Translations under genes and position numbers: made by a program
The notes under the pieces: generated by a model
Told to the model about the DNA's origin: nothing
What the model saw: the letters and a program-made list of their open reading frames with translations, nothing else
Database searches by the model: none
Part shown: piece after piece, positions 1-10,644 of the stretch
Numbering within the stretch: position 1 is the first letter of the stretch
Layout of the letters: the number at the start of each line of letters is the position of its first letter
DNA from: Erinaceus europaeus
Taxonomy: Eukaryota; Chordata; Mammalia; Eulipotyphla; Erinaceidae
Length of the DNA stretch: 64,000 nt
Direction of reading: 5' to 3'
Assembly (NCBI RefSeq): GCF_950295315.1
Contig: NW_026647303.1
Span: forward strand, 1 to 64,000

Positions 1-576
1 AGAGGAAAGGGGGCATTTCAGGCAGCTGAAGGCAGCTTCGTGGAGGACTTAGATTTTGGACTCTGAACAGTGTCACCTTGGTAACAAGTGACAATACCCT
101 TCAGGTGGAGGAAATGGCAAAAGCAAAGCTCCAGAGACAGAAAGTCACCGTGGCCACTGGTACTACAAAATGTTGAGTCCCTTTCTACGTCACAGACAAT
201 ATACATGTCTCTCCCTGCTCCTCCCTGCAACACAAACACACCATCTGATCATCTGAGACCAGAGATAACAAGACTGGTACAATTAGCTCCATACCCTAGG
301 CACAGCAAATTGTCTCTGTTTCCCAAAGTTCAACAGCTCAGATGAGACGTTTCACTTCCTGGGTCACCACCTGCCAGAGGAGAAAAGAGGACATGGATGT
401 GAAGGAGAGCCAGAGTCCCAGTGTGCAGGAAAGAGACTCTTAAGACTCAGAGAACATGGCAGCCACATTGCCAAAGATTCTCACTTCTCTAAGTCAGAAA
501 GGACTCAGCCTCAAGCTCAGCTACTTAGTCTGGAATAGCTGCAATGAACCAGGCACCTTCAAGAATAGGTCCTCCT
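1..576. other. unique DNA, no gene seen
   Basis: I see no repeat family, splice-flanked coding segment or conserved motif here. The open frames are short and uninterrupted only by chance. Confidence 0.5.
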
Positions 577-752
577 GGGGCTGATGGTGGCATACCGGGT
601 TGAGCTCACAGACTAACATGTACAAGGACCCAAGTTCAAATCCCCAGTCCCTACCTGCAAAGAAGAAGCTTCATGAGAGGTGAAGCAGGTCTGCAGGTGT
701 CTCCCTCTCTCCTCTCAATTTCTCTCTGTCCTATCAAATTAAAACATAATTA
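577..752 (+). mobile_element. SINE-A
   Basis: A tRNA-like head begins at ggggctgatggtggcata. It is followed by the B-box-like 'gttcaaatcccc', the body 'gaagcaggtctgcaggtgtc' and a CT-rich tail ending in 'ctatcaaattaaaa'. No clean target duplication was found. Confidence 0.8.
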
Positions 753-767
753 ATAAAGGTCTTTTCT

Positions 768-977
768 TTTTTTATTTTATTCAATAGGACAGAGAGAAAT
801 TGGGAGGGGGGAGGGGGCGGTAAAGAGAGACAAAGATAAATACCTGCAGATCTGCCTCCCTGCTCATGTAGCATCCCTATTGCAGGTGGGGAGCCGGGGG
901 CTCAAACCCAGATCCTTGCACAGGCCCTTCTGCATAGTACTATGTTTGCATAACCATATGTGCCACCACTCAGCCCC
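768..977 (-). mobile_element. SINE-A, inverted
   Basis: The reverse complement shows the standard order: head at the high-coordinate end (ccaccactcagcccc), 'gggggctcaaaccca', then a purine-rich body and an AT tail near 768. It lies directly next to the following SINE-B in the same orientation. Confidence 0.85.
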
Positions 978-985
978 AATAAATG

Positions 986-1351
986 TTTTTTTTTTCATTT
1001 TTTTAATTTTTTTTTCCTCCAGGGTTATTGCTGGGCTCGGTGCCTGCACCATGAATCCACTGCTCCTGGAGGCCATTTTTCCCCTTTTGTTGCCCTAGTT
1101 GTTGCAGCCTCATTGTGGTTATTGCCATTGTTGACGTTGCTTTGTTGTTGGACAGGACAGAGAGAAATGGAGAGAGGAGGGGAAGACACAGAGAGAGGGG
1201 AGAGAAAGATAGACACCTGCAGACCTGCCTCACCGCTTATAAAGTGACTCCCCTTGCAGGTGGGGAGCCAGGGGCTTGAGCCAGGATCCTTAAGCCGGTC
1301 TTTGTGTTTCGTGCCATGTGCCCTTAACCTGCTGCACTGCCGTCCAACCTC
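986..1351 (-). mobile_element. SINE-B with 3' module, inverted
   Basis: Starting from its 3' end the copy has a T-run (inverted A tail), the 3' module (cctccagggttattgctggg), the inverted acaacaa region and 'cacctgcagacctgcctcac'. The tRNA-like head ends near 1351. Full-length type. Confidence 0.9.
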
Positions 1352-1404
1352 TAGTTTGTTTGTTTTTCTTTTCTTTTTTTTTTAAAGAATAGATTCTCCT
1401 ATCA

Positions 1405-1525
1405 TCCTCAATGTCACTTGAGGAGGTAGCTGATGGACATTTTATAGATGGGCAAACTGAGGCACACAGAAGAATAGGAACTTGGCCACAGTCCTGGTCC
1501 TCCCAACCAGAGCCTCGGCTGGCTC
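1405..1525 (-). mobile_element. MIR remnant
   Basis: The segment 'tagatgggcaaactgaggca' followed by 'cttggccacagtcc' matches the inverted core of the mammalian-wide MIR element ('...atgaggaaactgaggc...'). It is diverged and both ends are uncertain. Confidence 0.65.
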
Positions 1526-2559
1526 CTAACCAACTGCAATTGAATCAGGTCTCAGCGGCCACCTAGGAGACCAGGGAGGGGCAGCTCCCATTGTCTACTG
1601 GGTGCTTCTGCCTGGGCCTGCCAGACCCTCCCCAGCCAGGCTCAGAGAAGTTATCTTCTCAGCCTTTGTTACCCTTCCCTCCCTCCTGGATCCCAAGGCC
1701 TCAGACCAACCGGCAGGAGGCCAGATCCCAGCTGTGATAGAGAGACAGAGAGAGAGAGTGATAGAGTCCCTGTGAGTTGGGACCCAGCCTGGGGCATCGC
1801 AGCGGGAGACCTCAAAGCCAGGCCAAGCTCCCAGGGATTGAGATCAAAGCTGGTGGGGGCAAGGGCTGGGGCTGGGGTAGGGACAGACAGAGCAGAGCCA
1901 CAAAGAACAGAGCAGAGCAGGGCTGTGCTTCTTTCTCCCTGATGGCAGGAATGGGCCTCAGACTTCTTTGAAGGTCTGGGGGACCCCTGCCGTCACCCCA
2001 GGCTGACGGCTGATAGGAGAGGGCTTAGAGGGAGGGGGGGTGGTCTGTGAATCAGTGAGTGGTCTGTGTCTCAGCCTTTCTGCAGTGTCCCGGCCTGCTG
2101 CAGAGTAGCTGCTTTGCCCTCCCAGTGTGGGTGTGGGTGCCTCAGTTGGCTTGGGTACACTCTTCCCGCCTCTGGGTTTCAGCCCATTCGAGCTGTGGTT
2201 CTGGAAATCTTGGAGACCTGCTGGAGGCAGCAACACACCCTTTGTGTCACCCTGGCTCTAAAGCAGCTCTGGGAGGGAAGGAGCAGGAGGACCTTGCTGA
2301 AAATCAGGGTGGTATTGAGCACAGAAGGAGCAATTTTCAGGGAGTCCAGACCGAAGGTTCTACTCTGGCATTGCTACTGACTTCACAGCCAGTTCTGCTT
2401 CCCTGCAAATAGCTCTAAGAATAGGACAAGTGGGTTCTGAAAAGATCTGAGATGCACATCTAGGCAAAGGTGGTGGTGTTTCCTTGTCCTTCACTGTGGT
2501 GGCCAAAGACAGAGGATTTGTACCTTTGCATGACCTCTTGATCAGTTCTCAGATCTGGG
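1526..2559. other. unique GC-richer DNA, no gene seen
   Basis: The segment has mixed composition with a small (ga)n run near 1735-1765. Open frames on both strands reach about 100 codons but resemble no protein I know and have no coherent codon pattern. Confidence 0.45.
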
Positions 2560-2847
2560 TCACTGCCTCTGAGAAGCTCTCCCTGACCACTCAGGCTATA
2601 AGCAGCCCTGCACCCTACTTACCTAGGCTGCCTCTATACCACCACCTAGCTTGCTGTCTGTATCTGATCTTCTGTCTAGATGCTTTCCCTCTTGCTTATG
2701 GATGATTTCCCTGAGGGTATACATTCTAGAACAACAGGAAGCCTGTGTGAACTTAACTCTGTTGCCCCCTGCCCTGTCTCCACAGTCTAGATAGAGCCCG
2801 GAGTAGAACAGATGCTCAGCTGATGTTTGTGGAATGCCTAGATGAAT
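2560..2847 (+). mobile_element. L2-like remnant
   Basis: The order 'gaagctctccctgaccac ... gatgctcagctgatgtttg ... gaatgcctagatgaataaa' follows the 3' portion of LINE-2 consensus ('...aagccttccctgaccac... ggtgctcaataaatgtttgttgaatgaatg'). It is old and diverged, and is cut by the SINE at 2861. Confidence 0.55.
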
Positions 2848-2860
2848 AAAGGAACCTTCA

Positions 2861-3042
2861 GGGCCAGCCATTGGTGTACCTGATATAATTCAAGCCCCTG
2901 GTCCCTACCTGCAGGGGGAAAGCTTCGCAAGTGGCGAAGTAGAGCTGCAGATGTCTCTCTGTCTCTCTCCCTCTCTATCTCTCCTCCTCTCTCAACTTCT
3001 CTCTGTCTCTGTCCAATAATAAGTAAATAAATATATTTTTTA
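2861..3042 (+). mobile_element. SINE-A with 13-bp target duplication
   Basis: The target-site duplication aaaggaaccttca occurs at 2848-2860 and 3043-3055. The body contains 'ccctggtccctacctgca', 'gggggaaagcttcgcaag' and tail 'gtccaataataagtaaat'. The exact duplication defines the ends and indicates a fairly recent insertion. Confidence 0.92.
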
Positions 3043-3089
3043 AAAGGAACCTTCATCACTCATGTAGCATTCAGTATTTCTCCAAAACA

Positions 3090-3279
3090 GTGTTTATTCC
3101 TGGAAATGTCAGAAGATCTTACAATACCACCCCTAGGCAGTTTTTCCCCTCAAATGATATGAAAACACCATTTCCAAAATATAGATACATCACTGTTTTC
3201 ATACCAACTACAGGGCAATCCAAATTATGGCAGTTGTCAAATATACCCACTGTTGATAACAACATTGTTTATAATACCC
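3090..3279 (+). mobile_element. L1 3' region, left part
   Basis: The text 'cactgttgataacaacattg' and 'tttataataccc' corresponds to the L1 ORF2/3' region wording '...cactgttgataacaccattattcataatagccaagacatgg...'. It resumes at 4204 after the inserted retrocopy. Confidence 0.6.
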
Positions 3280-4203
3280 TATTTTAGCATAATAAAAGAA
3301 AGTCCAAAGAGCTCCTATATAGACTACTCCAGATAACTTCGCTTCTTTGATACCTGTAGCTTATTGTAATTTTTTTTTAAAGAAATTCAAGGTCATTATC
3401 ATTGTATTGCACAAATAAGCGCTTTGATTAACACGGCTATATAGGGTTTTTTTGTTGTTTTTATTATTATTTTTCTTTTAAATCTTAAAAATCCTGTGGA
3501 GACAGTGATCTTGTCTTTAAAATATGATAGTCCTTTCAGTATAATGTCTTAGATTAAAGACATTGCCTTTAATATCTGTTGGGAAGGAAATGTCCAGACT
3601 TTTCAAATCTTTTATTATAAGTTTCCTTTTTTGTTTACATAGGGAACAATGTTTATAGTTGTGTGTACAGTGGGGGTCTACAACAAGAAGTGTATATTTT
3701 CAAACAATTTTTTAATGATTTAACAGTTTTTGTAAATCATTTTCAGGCTTCTGCAGCTGTAGATTCTCACTGTGAATCCCTTGCTTGCTCATGCATAAGT
3801 GTATTTGCAATACCAAATATACAGGTTTAGTATTTTTGCCTGTTAGTGATTGTTTCACATGTGTAACGTTTTGGTTGAGATGTTAAATGGTGGACGAGTA
3901 CTGTGGATGTGAATGTGGGAAGTAATTTTAATCATGTGTAATTGATTACAAGGCCTAAGTTGCAGTGACTATTGCTGTTTTATTTAACAATGCCTTGTTG
4001 CTTTGTATGCATTAATGTTTGAGTGTAAAGATTCTGTGTCTATTCAACAGGGAGCCACAGTATTTAAATTGACCAACCTAATGTTACAACTACTTTGAGG
4101 TGGCCAAATGTAAACTAAAAGCCTTAATTAAAGTGGTGCAATTTTGTATGACTTAGCATCAGTAGTTCAATAAATTTGGATTGCCATGCAAAAAAAATAA
4201 ATA
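3280..4203 (+). pseudogene. 5'-truncated retrocopy of an unidentified mRNA 3' UTR
   Basis: An AT-rich, non-coding block of about 0.9 kb ends with AATAAA at 4169-4174. About 16 bases later an A-rich tail begins at 4190. It splits an L1 that would otherwise read continuously, and a 9-bp duplication ataataccc lies at 3271-3279 and 4204-4212. These are the marks of L1-mediated insertion of a polyadenylated transcript. No coding region is included, so this is the 3' UTR end of a message. I do not recognise the parent gene. The sequence looks little decayed. Confidence 0.7.
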
Positions 4204-4373
4204 ATAATACCCAAGACATGGACTCAATTTAAAGACCTATTGACAGGTGATTGACCAAAGAAGCTGTGACCATGGAATACTACTCTGTACTAGAAAGAAT
4301 GAAAGTCCGACTTTTGGGACAGAGTGGATGGAAGGGGAGGTGGTGATGCTAAGTGAAGGAAGTGAAAGACAAG
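4204..4373 (+). mobile_element. L1 3' region, middle part
   Basis: It continues the L1 at 3090 ('caagacatggactcaattta', 'ggaatactactctgtact', 'gatgctaagtgaaggaagtg'). This parallels the typical L1 ORF2 end region, and the reading frame is destroyed. Confidence 0.6.
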
Positions 4374-4644
4374 GAGGCCTGGCAGTAGCGCACTCAGTTA
4401 AACGCACATAGTGCGAAACATAAGAACCCCTTTTTGAGCCCCCAGCTCTCCATCTGCAGGGGGGTTGCTTTGCAAGCAGTGAAGCAGGTCTGCAAGTATC
4501 TATCTTTCTCTCCCTCTCTCTGTCTTTTCCTCCTCTCTCTATGAGAAAATGGCCACCAGGAGCAGTAGATTCAGAGTGCAGGCACTGAGCTCCGGTGATA
4601 ACCCTGGAGGTGAATGAATGAATGAATGAATGAAATTTTAAAAA
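4374..4644 (+). mobile_element. SINE-B with 15-bp target duplication
   Basis: The duplication gaagtgaaagacaag lies at 4359-4373 and 4645-4659. The 3' module (gccaccaggagcagtagattc) is present but the acaacaa block is missing. The tail has become a (tgaa)n microsatellite at 4611-4634. Confidence 0.92.
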
Positions 4645-4659
4645 GAAGTGAAAGACAAG

Positions 4660-4905
4660 TACCAGGTGTTTCACTCATAGGTGGAGTAGAAATAACAGAA
4701 GAAAACAAACTGGACAAGCAACAATAAGCAAACAAGGCAAACCAACTCCTGTACTCTGGAAGTCTAGAGGAGGGACAGGAGGCGGCTGGGTGGAGAGGGT
4801 GGAGACACAGATGGTGAGAACACTAGAACTTCCCTTGGTGGACCGAGTGGTAAACTCATCTAGCTGGATGAAGCTGTAGCCCTAAACTCATCAAACACAG
4901 GATCA
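4660..4905 (+). mobile_element. L1 3' UTR remnant
   Basis: After the SINE the sequence continues with 'tttcactcataggtggagta', 'gagaacactagaacttccct' and related 3' UTR-like text without an open frame. The end is uncertain. Confidence 0.45.
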
Positions 4906-5024
4906 CATTAAATCAATTAAAACCAAAACTTGTTAATAATGGTTCCAAAATAGGCCAAAGAATGTTTGTATTGAATTGTATCCAACAAGTGCCCTGCTGT
5001 GCTCGATTCAAATGATCACCTATT

Positions 5025-5150
5025 GGGGCTGGACGGTGGCACACCCTACTGAGTGCACAGGTCACCGTATCCCCAGTTCCCGCCTGCAAGGGGGAAGCTT
5101 CACAAGTGAAACAGTGCTGCAGGTCTCTCTCTCTCTCTCTCTTGCTATAG
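5025..5150 (+). mobile_element. SINE-A, short
   Basis: Head 'ggggctggacggtggcacac', body 'cctgcaagggggaagcttc', and a (ct)n run at about 5126-5141 where the element breaks off. Lacks the usual tatccaataaa end. Confidence 0.8.
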
Positions 5151-5256
5151 GGCATTGGGTGGACAACTTCTCTTCTCCTGTAACAAACATTGTCCTCAGT
5201 CCAAACACAAGGTTTGACACAGAGTGGTTCATTCAACAAAGTTAAAAGCATTGCTT

Positions 5257-5884
<628 letters not shown>

Positions 5885-5897
5885 AAAAGCATTGCTT

Positions 5898-6066
5898 CCC
5901 TCCCCTCCCCTTCCCTCCTTTCCCCTCCCCTCCCCTCCCTCCCCCTGCTCTCTCCTCCCTCCCCTCCCTCCCCCTCCCCTCCCCTCCTCTCCCCTCCTTC
6001 CCTCTCCCTTCCCCTCCCTCCCCCTCCCCTCCACTCCCCTCCCCTTCCTTTCCCTTCCCTTCTCTC
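5898..6066 (+). repeat. pyrimidine tract (ccctcccctt)n
   Basis: Almost pure C/T over about 170 bases, made of irregular ccctcc and cccttc units, directly beside the ELOC target duplication. The complementary strand is polypurine. Confidence 0.95.
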
Positions 6067-6089
6067 TGTGGATCCAGGAACCTTTTCTC

Positions 6090-6378
6090 TTTTTTAAAAA
6101 AATTTTTATTAGTGATTTAATAATGATTAACATGATTGTAAAATAACAGGGATATAGTTCCATACAGTTTCCAACACCAGAGTTCTGTGTCCCATCCCCT
6201 CCATTGGAAGCTTCCCTATTCTTTGTCCCTCTGGGAGTCTGGACCCAAATTCTTTATGGGGTATATAAGGTGGGAGGTCTGGCTTCTGTAATTGCTTCTC
6301 TGCTGGACATGGACATTGGCATACATGATCCATACTCCCAGCCTGTTTCTATCTTTCCCTAGTGGGGTAGGGAACCAG
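6090..6378 (-). mobile_element. family X retroposon, inverted
   Basis: Contains 'agttctgtgtcccatcccct', 'gtccctctgggagtctggac', 'aggtctggcttctgtaattg' and 'ccatactcccagcctg'. The same order occurs inverted in the plus-strand copies near 50.0-50.2 kb and 56.3-57.3 kb. The AT-rich start (6090-6145) is the inverted tail. Confidence 0.8.
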
Positions 6379-6417
6379 GAACTTTACATACACTTGACTT
6401 CACTATTCTGAGCCAAT

Positions 6418-6545
6418 TTTTCATTTCAGCACATACATACACACAGAGGCAGAGACAGCAGGGCCAAGGCACATTCCAAGCAGTGCTGGGGTTCAAACCT
6501 GGGCAGTATACATGGCAAGGCACACACTCTACCCACTGGCCTCTG
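6418..6545 (-). mobile_element. old tRNA-derived SINE remnant
   Basis: Inverted B-box-like 'ggttcaaacctgggcag' and 'ggcaaggcacacactctacc' (A-box side). Diverged, so family uncertain. Confidence 0.45.
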
Positions 6546-6631
6546 GGTTTCTTTCCATTATTTGTCTCCTCCCTGCAGTTTTACAGTTTGAAAGTTGTCT
6601 ACCTACTAAGCCAATAAGTTTTAGTGGGCCT

Positions 6632-6745
6632 TGGAGGTGGCCTAGTGGGTAGAGCACATAACTTCACTGCCTGAGACCCAGGATTTGATTCCTGACATGG
6701 GATAAAAATAACAAAGTGGTCCTCTCACACACACAAAATACATAA
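6632..6745 (+). mobile_element. tRNA-derived SINE fragment (SINE-C-like)
   Basis: Head 'ggaggtggcctagtgggtag' and 'gatttgattcctgacatggg', then a short A-rich and (ca)n end. Much shorter than other groups. Confidence 0.5.
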
Positions 6746-6759
6746 CTATAAAGTAAAAT

Positions 6760-7960
6760 GATAATAATAAATGCATAATCTGCAGTAATTGTTTTCCTAT
6801 TTTGAAGCCCATTCCAGCCACTGTCCTGCCACCCAAGCCGCCTCCCAGGACCAGATGTGATCGCCATGTCCAGCTGATGTCATTCCAGACTACCACAGAG
6901 GAGTGCGCACTGCTGCTCTGCCTGAGAGCCATGGCTGGAAGCTACTGTGCTAGGCCACGAGACTCTTGGAAATTGCATGAGCCCAGGCACCCACAGAACA
7001 CCATCCCTGCACCTTGAGGTCCCCACAGCAGGTGTTCTCCCTCCTGCCAGTGATGCTGGTGGCCCTGAGCCTGGCATACCTTCTCTATCTACATCACTGT
7101 TTAGAATCACTGCAGAGATCCACGCACCAGCTTCAGGACCACAGCCAAAAAAGGAGAAGGGGGCAGCTTTCAGGGGAGGGGTGTACCATGCAGTGTCTAC
7201 CTGCCCCCCCCCCCCAGAAACACAGAAACCTGGCCAGGCATAGAAACTGCTCTGTGACTGCAAACCCAGTGGAGGTGACAAGAGATTGGCCATCTTGGGT
7301 GCCCAGAGACCCCAGGTATGCTCCTTAGGGTGCTCACCCAAAGGTGGTCACAGCCTGAGTGGTATGCACTTCAGAACTGCTGACTGACTGAGTGGAGAGT
7401 CACCACTGGACAGTGGAGAACTCTGGGGACAAACTGGCTGTTAGATGACATCAAATTGAATGAGCCTCCATCACACCCCTAAGACTTCTTCTGGGTAACA
7501 CTAGAACTTTCAGTGGCTGCCCAAGGCAGCCTCTGCTTTCAGCTTCATTCAGGAGGAACTGAGCAGCAGTCATGGAGGTGGGGAAAGACACTGGGACAAC
7601 TCCAAGGTCAGTCAGTAAAGGTGGGATGGAAAGTGGGGCCATGTTAATAGCCCCACCAGACTCCCACCAGGTTGACCAGAAGTTAGAAGCAGGGTCAACT
7701 TGTACCGTTGGGCAGGCTGTGCACTGCACCAGAATTCCTGTACCAGCAAAGGGGTGTCAATCACATCTTGGAGGTGTCTGGCAGATTTATACATGCATTA
7801 TATTTCCATGGATGGCAATAAAGTATCTATTCTAATAAAGGCCAGCACACTGTAATACTTTTCCTGTTGGTAGAAATAATGTATCTTGAGAAATTTCTCT
7901 CTCTTCTTTTTCACTTCTCTTTGGTGGAACCAGGGTCTTGTGCACATCTCATTTCACCGT
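6760..7960. other. unique DNA, no gene recognised
   Basis: Contains overlapping frames on both strands (up to about 150 codons on the minus strand at 6880-7341), but none resembles a known protein. A poly-C run sits at 7204-7216. A hydrophobic stretch (VMLVALSLAYLLYL, near 7050-7090, plus strand) is the only protein-like hint and lacks supporting context. Confidence 0.4.
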
Positions 7961-7976
7961 TCTGCCCCCCCCCCTT

Positions 7977-8240
7977 TTAATATTTATTTTATTTATTCCC
8001 TTTTGTTGCCCTTGTTGTAGTTATTATTGTTGTCATTGTTGTTGGATAGGACAGAGAGAAATGGAGAGAGGAGGGGAAGACAGAGAGGGGGAGAGAAAGA
8101 TAGACACCTGGAGACCTGCTTCACCGCCTGTGAAGAAATTCTCTTGCAGGTGGGGAGCCGGGGGCTCGAACCAGGATCCTTAAGCCAGTCCTTGCGTTTT
8201 GTGCCACCTGCGCTTAACCCACTGTGCTACCACCTGACTC
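7977..8240 (-). mobile_element. SINE-B, inverted
   Basis: Inverted tail 'tatttattttatttattccc', inverted acaacaa block, 'gataggacagagagaaatgg' and head ending 'gctaccacctgactcc'. A C-rich ctgcccccccttt-like duplication flanks it (about 7962-7976 and 8241-8253). Confidence 0.92.
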
Positions 8241-8283
8241 CTGCCCCCCCTTTCTTATTCAGAAAGAGAATGAAACAGAGATA

Positions 8284-8474
8284 GGGCTGAGTGGTGCCTC
8301 ACCTGGTTGAACACAGTGCTACAATGTGCAAGGACTGGAGTTCAAACCCTCAGTCCCTACCTGCAGGGGGAAAGCTTTGTGAGTGGTGAAGCAGTGTTGC
8401 AAGTGTCTCTGTCTCTTTTCCTCTCTATTCTTCCCTCTCAATTTCTGGCTGCCTCTATCCAATAAATACATAAA
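8284..8474 (+). mobile_element. SINE-A with (gat)n tail
   Basis: Head 'ggctgagtggtgcctcacct', 'gttcaaaccctcagtccc', tail 'ctatccaataaatacataaa' leading straight into a trinucleotide array. Confidence 0.9.

Positions 8475-8510
<36 letters not shown>
8475..8510 (+). repeat. (gat)12 microsatellite
   Basis: Twelve perfect gat units grown from the A-rich tail of the preceding SINE. Confidence 0.97.
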
Positions 8511-8511
<1 letters not shown>

Positions 8512-8655
8512 GTAGAGAGAGAGAGAGAAACAGACAGAAAGACACTCAGCACCAAAGCTTTCCTCATTGCTATGCCACCTCTCAGGCAGTGCTGGGGCTC
8601 ACGCCTGGCTCACACATACACGCCCATGCAGACACCCTACTCAGTGAGCTCTGTT
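8512..8655 (-). mobile_element. old tRNA-derived SINE, inverted
   Basis: (ga)n start, 'caccaaagctttcctcattg', 'gtgctggggctcacgcctgg' and 'cctactcagtgagctc' resemble an inverted, diverged hedgehog SINE similar to that at 31.9 kb. Confidence 0.45.
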
Positions 8656-8675
8656 TAAAGAGTGAGCTTTTTCTT

Positions 8676-8833
8676 TTTTCTTTCTTTTTTCTTTCTTTTT
8701 TTCCTCTATTGGGGGATTAATGTTTTATACTTGGCAGTAAATACAATAGTTTTTACATGTATAATATTTCTCAGTTTTCCACATAACAATACAACCCCCA
8801 CTAGGTCCACCGTCATCCTTTTCCAGGACCTGT
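8676..8833 (-). mobile_element. very short L1 3' UTR insertion with 18-bp duplication
   Basis: An inverted A tail (ttttctttcttttttctttc) is followed by about 130 bases matching the L1 3' UTR found again at 34.5 and 42.6 kb ('attgggggattaatgttt', 'ccccactaggtcc', 'atccttttccaggacctg'). The target duplication aagagtgagctttttctt lies at 8658-8675 and 8834-8851. Strongly 5'-truncated. Confidence 0.9.
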
Positions 8834-8917
8834 AAGAGTGAGCTTTTTCTTATCTCCGGACAAATACAGTATGAAATCTCCCTCCAAGCAGCTTTGATAT
8901 GTACCACTTGTATTTGG

Positions 8918-9000
8918 GAAGTCTCTATCACTCCCTCCCCTCTCAATTTCTGGCTTTTTCTATCCAATAAATAAATAAAGATTTTAAAAAAAATTAAAAA
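8918..9000 (+). mobile_element. SINE-A 3' fragment
   Basis: Only the distal body and tail remain ('ctctcaatttctggcttttt', 'ctatccaataaataaataaa'). The head is absent. Confidence 0.7.
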
Positions 9001-9026
9001 GAGAAGAAAAGAAAGCACAGTGTCTT

Positions 9027-9125
9027 GGGCTGTGGAGACAACACACTGGTGATACAAAACGACTTTCATGCCTAAGGCATCAAATGTCTCGGCTTCAAAC
9101 CCCAGAACCACCATCAATGAAGCTC
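9027..9125 (+). mobile_element. SINE-C remnant
   Basis: 'gactttcatgcctaaggcat', 'cggcttcaaaccccagaacc' and 'accatcaatgaagctctc' follow the SINE-C order. Confidence 0.6.
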
Positions 9126-9194
9126 TCTCCTTCCAGCCTCCTGTTCAAGGGTTGCTTCACATTCTCTAGCCCCTTGCTTCTGGACTTGAGCTGT

Positions 9195-9325
9195 CCCAAG
9201 TTCAAATCCTGGCCTCACTGGTTTCTGACAAGCCTGCCGCTGGCCACGTGATCTACGCATTCATTTTCTGAATCCAGGTAATGCACGTGATGCACTTAGC
9301 ACACTGCCCGGTATGTGGGAGAGAC
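9195..9325 (+). mobile_element. MIR remnant
   Basis: 'aagttcaaatcctggcctca', then 'gatgcacttagcacactgcc', corresponds to MIR ('...aatcctggctctgccac... acttagcacagtgcctgg'). Diverged. Confidence 0.5.
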
Positions 9326-9551
9326 CCCTGGGTGGGGCTCAGTGTCAGGTCACTCTGCTCTGTGCCAGCCACAGTGAAGAAGGCTGACGACTACACAGTC
9401 CTTCTGAGGTCTGAGGAAGTGGATGAGGACAGCCTGAGAGAGATCTGCTCTTACTTTCCTCACAATTCCTCCAACTGCTTTATGCACAACTAGTGGGTCT
9501 TTAACTGCCTCCGTGAGTAGCAGCCAGAGCAGAAAAAATATATAGCAGCTG

Positions 9552-10046
9552 ATCTGGGTGGTGACTTTCCTATTCACATTTTCACCACGTGTGAAACTCG
9601 GGTTCATGTCCTTGGTCCCCACTTGCAGAAAGGGAAGCTTCCCAAGGAGTAGAGCAGTGAAGCAGGCATTTGTCGTCTCTGTTTCTTTCTCCCTCTCTAG
9701 CTCTCTCTGTCTCACACCTCCTATAGAAAGGGGAAGAAGTGGGCCGGGTGGTGGCACATCTGGTTGAGCGCACATTTGCAGTGCGCATGGACCTAGTTTC
9801 GAGCCCCCAGCCTCCACCTGCAGGGGGAAAGCTTTGCAAATGGTGAAGCAGTGTTGCGGGTGTCTCTCTGTCTCTCACCCTCTCTATCCTTCCCTTCCCT
9901 CTTGATTTCTGACTGTCCTTATCCAATAAATAAATAAATAATTTAATAACAAATAAATTTAAAAAAAAGAAAGGGGAAGAATAAAATGGCTGCTGGGAGT
10001 GGTGGAGCCATGCAGGCCCCAAGACTCAGTAATAACTGGTGGGGGG
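9552..10046 (+). mobile_element. SINE split by a later SINE
   Basis: The left half runs 9552-9738, including 'ttcatgtccttggtccccac', and the right half runs 9982-10046. The right half holds the 3' module (aaaatggctgctgggagtgg, cccaagactcagtaataact). It is interrupted by the SINE-A at 9739-9967. Confidence 0.8.
9739..9967 (+). mobile_element. SINE-A nested in a SINE, 14-bp duplication
   Basis: The target duplication agaaaggggaagaa lies at 9725-9738 and 9968-9981. The head 'gtgggccgggtggtggcaca' is full length and the tail is tatccaataaataaataa. Confidence 0.95.
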
Positions 10047-10054
10047 AAAAATCT

Positions 10055-10165
10055 GCAGAATACAGGTCTTGGCTGCAGGAGGGTCTGGGTTCAATCCTCT
10101 TTTTTCTCACTCTCTTCTCACATTCCCTCCCTCCTCTCTCTCATAAGTAAGTAAATAAATAAATA
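10055..10165 (+). mobile_element. tRNA-derived SINE fragment
   Basis: 'gtctgggttcaatcctcttt' is a B-box-like segment, followed by a CT-rich stretch and 'aagtaagtaaataaataaat'. Short and diverged. Confidence 0.5.
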
Positions 10166-10173
10166 AACATTAG

Positions 10174-10303
10174 ACTGATGAGATAGCACAGTGACTTATG
10201 CAATAGACTTCCAGGACTGAGACTCGGAGCTCCTAGGTTCAGGCCCTGGCACCACCACAGCCTACAGCTGAGCAGTGATCTGGTCTAAAAAAAAAATAAA
10301 TAA
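10174..10303 (+). mobile_element. SINE-C
   Basis: 'gatagcacagtgacttatgc', 'ctcctaggttcaggccctgg', 'agctgagcagtgatctggtc' then an A tail. A short cattag repeat flanks it. Confidence 0.75.
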
Positions 10304-10489
10304 ATAAGTAATCATTAGAATAGTTGTGATTGTTTTTTAAATAAATAATTCTTTATAAATAAATAAAAATACATAGAACATAAACTATGAAAGTGTGAGA
10401 ACAAATAATTGCAGTCAATCCATTTTTGTGAATGTGCCCACAAAGCTGTGATGTAAATGTATTCCTTTTTTTTATATAATAAATGTGTT

Positions 10490-10625
10490 AGGGTGGGAGG
10501 TAGATAGCATAATGGTTATGCAAAGACATTCTCATATCTGAAACTCCAAAGTCCCAGGTCTGATCCCCTAGACCATCATAAACGAGAGTTGAGTAGTGCT
10601 CTGGTTAAAGAGAAAAAAAGAAAGA
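10490..10625 (+). mobile_element. SINE-C
   Basis: 'gatagcataatggttatgca', 'caaagtcccaggtctgatcc', 'gagtagtgctctggttaaag' and an A-rich tail ending in a small (ttga)n run at about 10635-10651. Confidence 0.85.
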
Positions 10626-10644
10626 AAATAAATAAATTGATTGA

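Noticed and set aside
6880..7341. 153-codon minus-strand frame
   Set aside because: No similarity to any known family, no splice context, a poly-C run passes through it and overlapping frames of similar length exist on the other strand.
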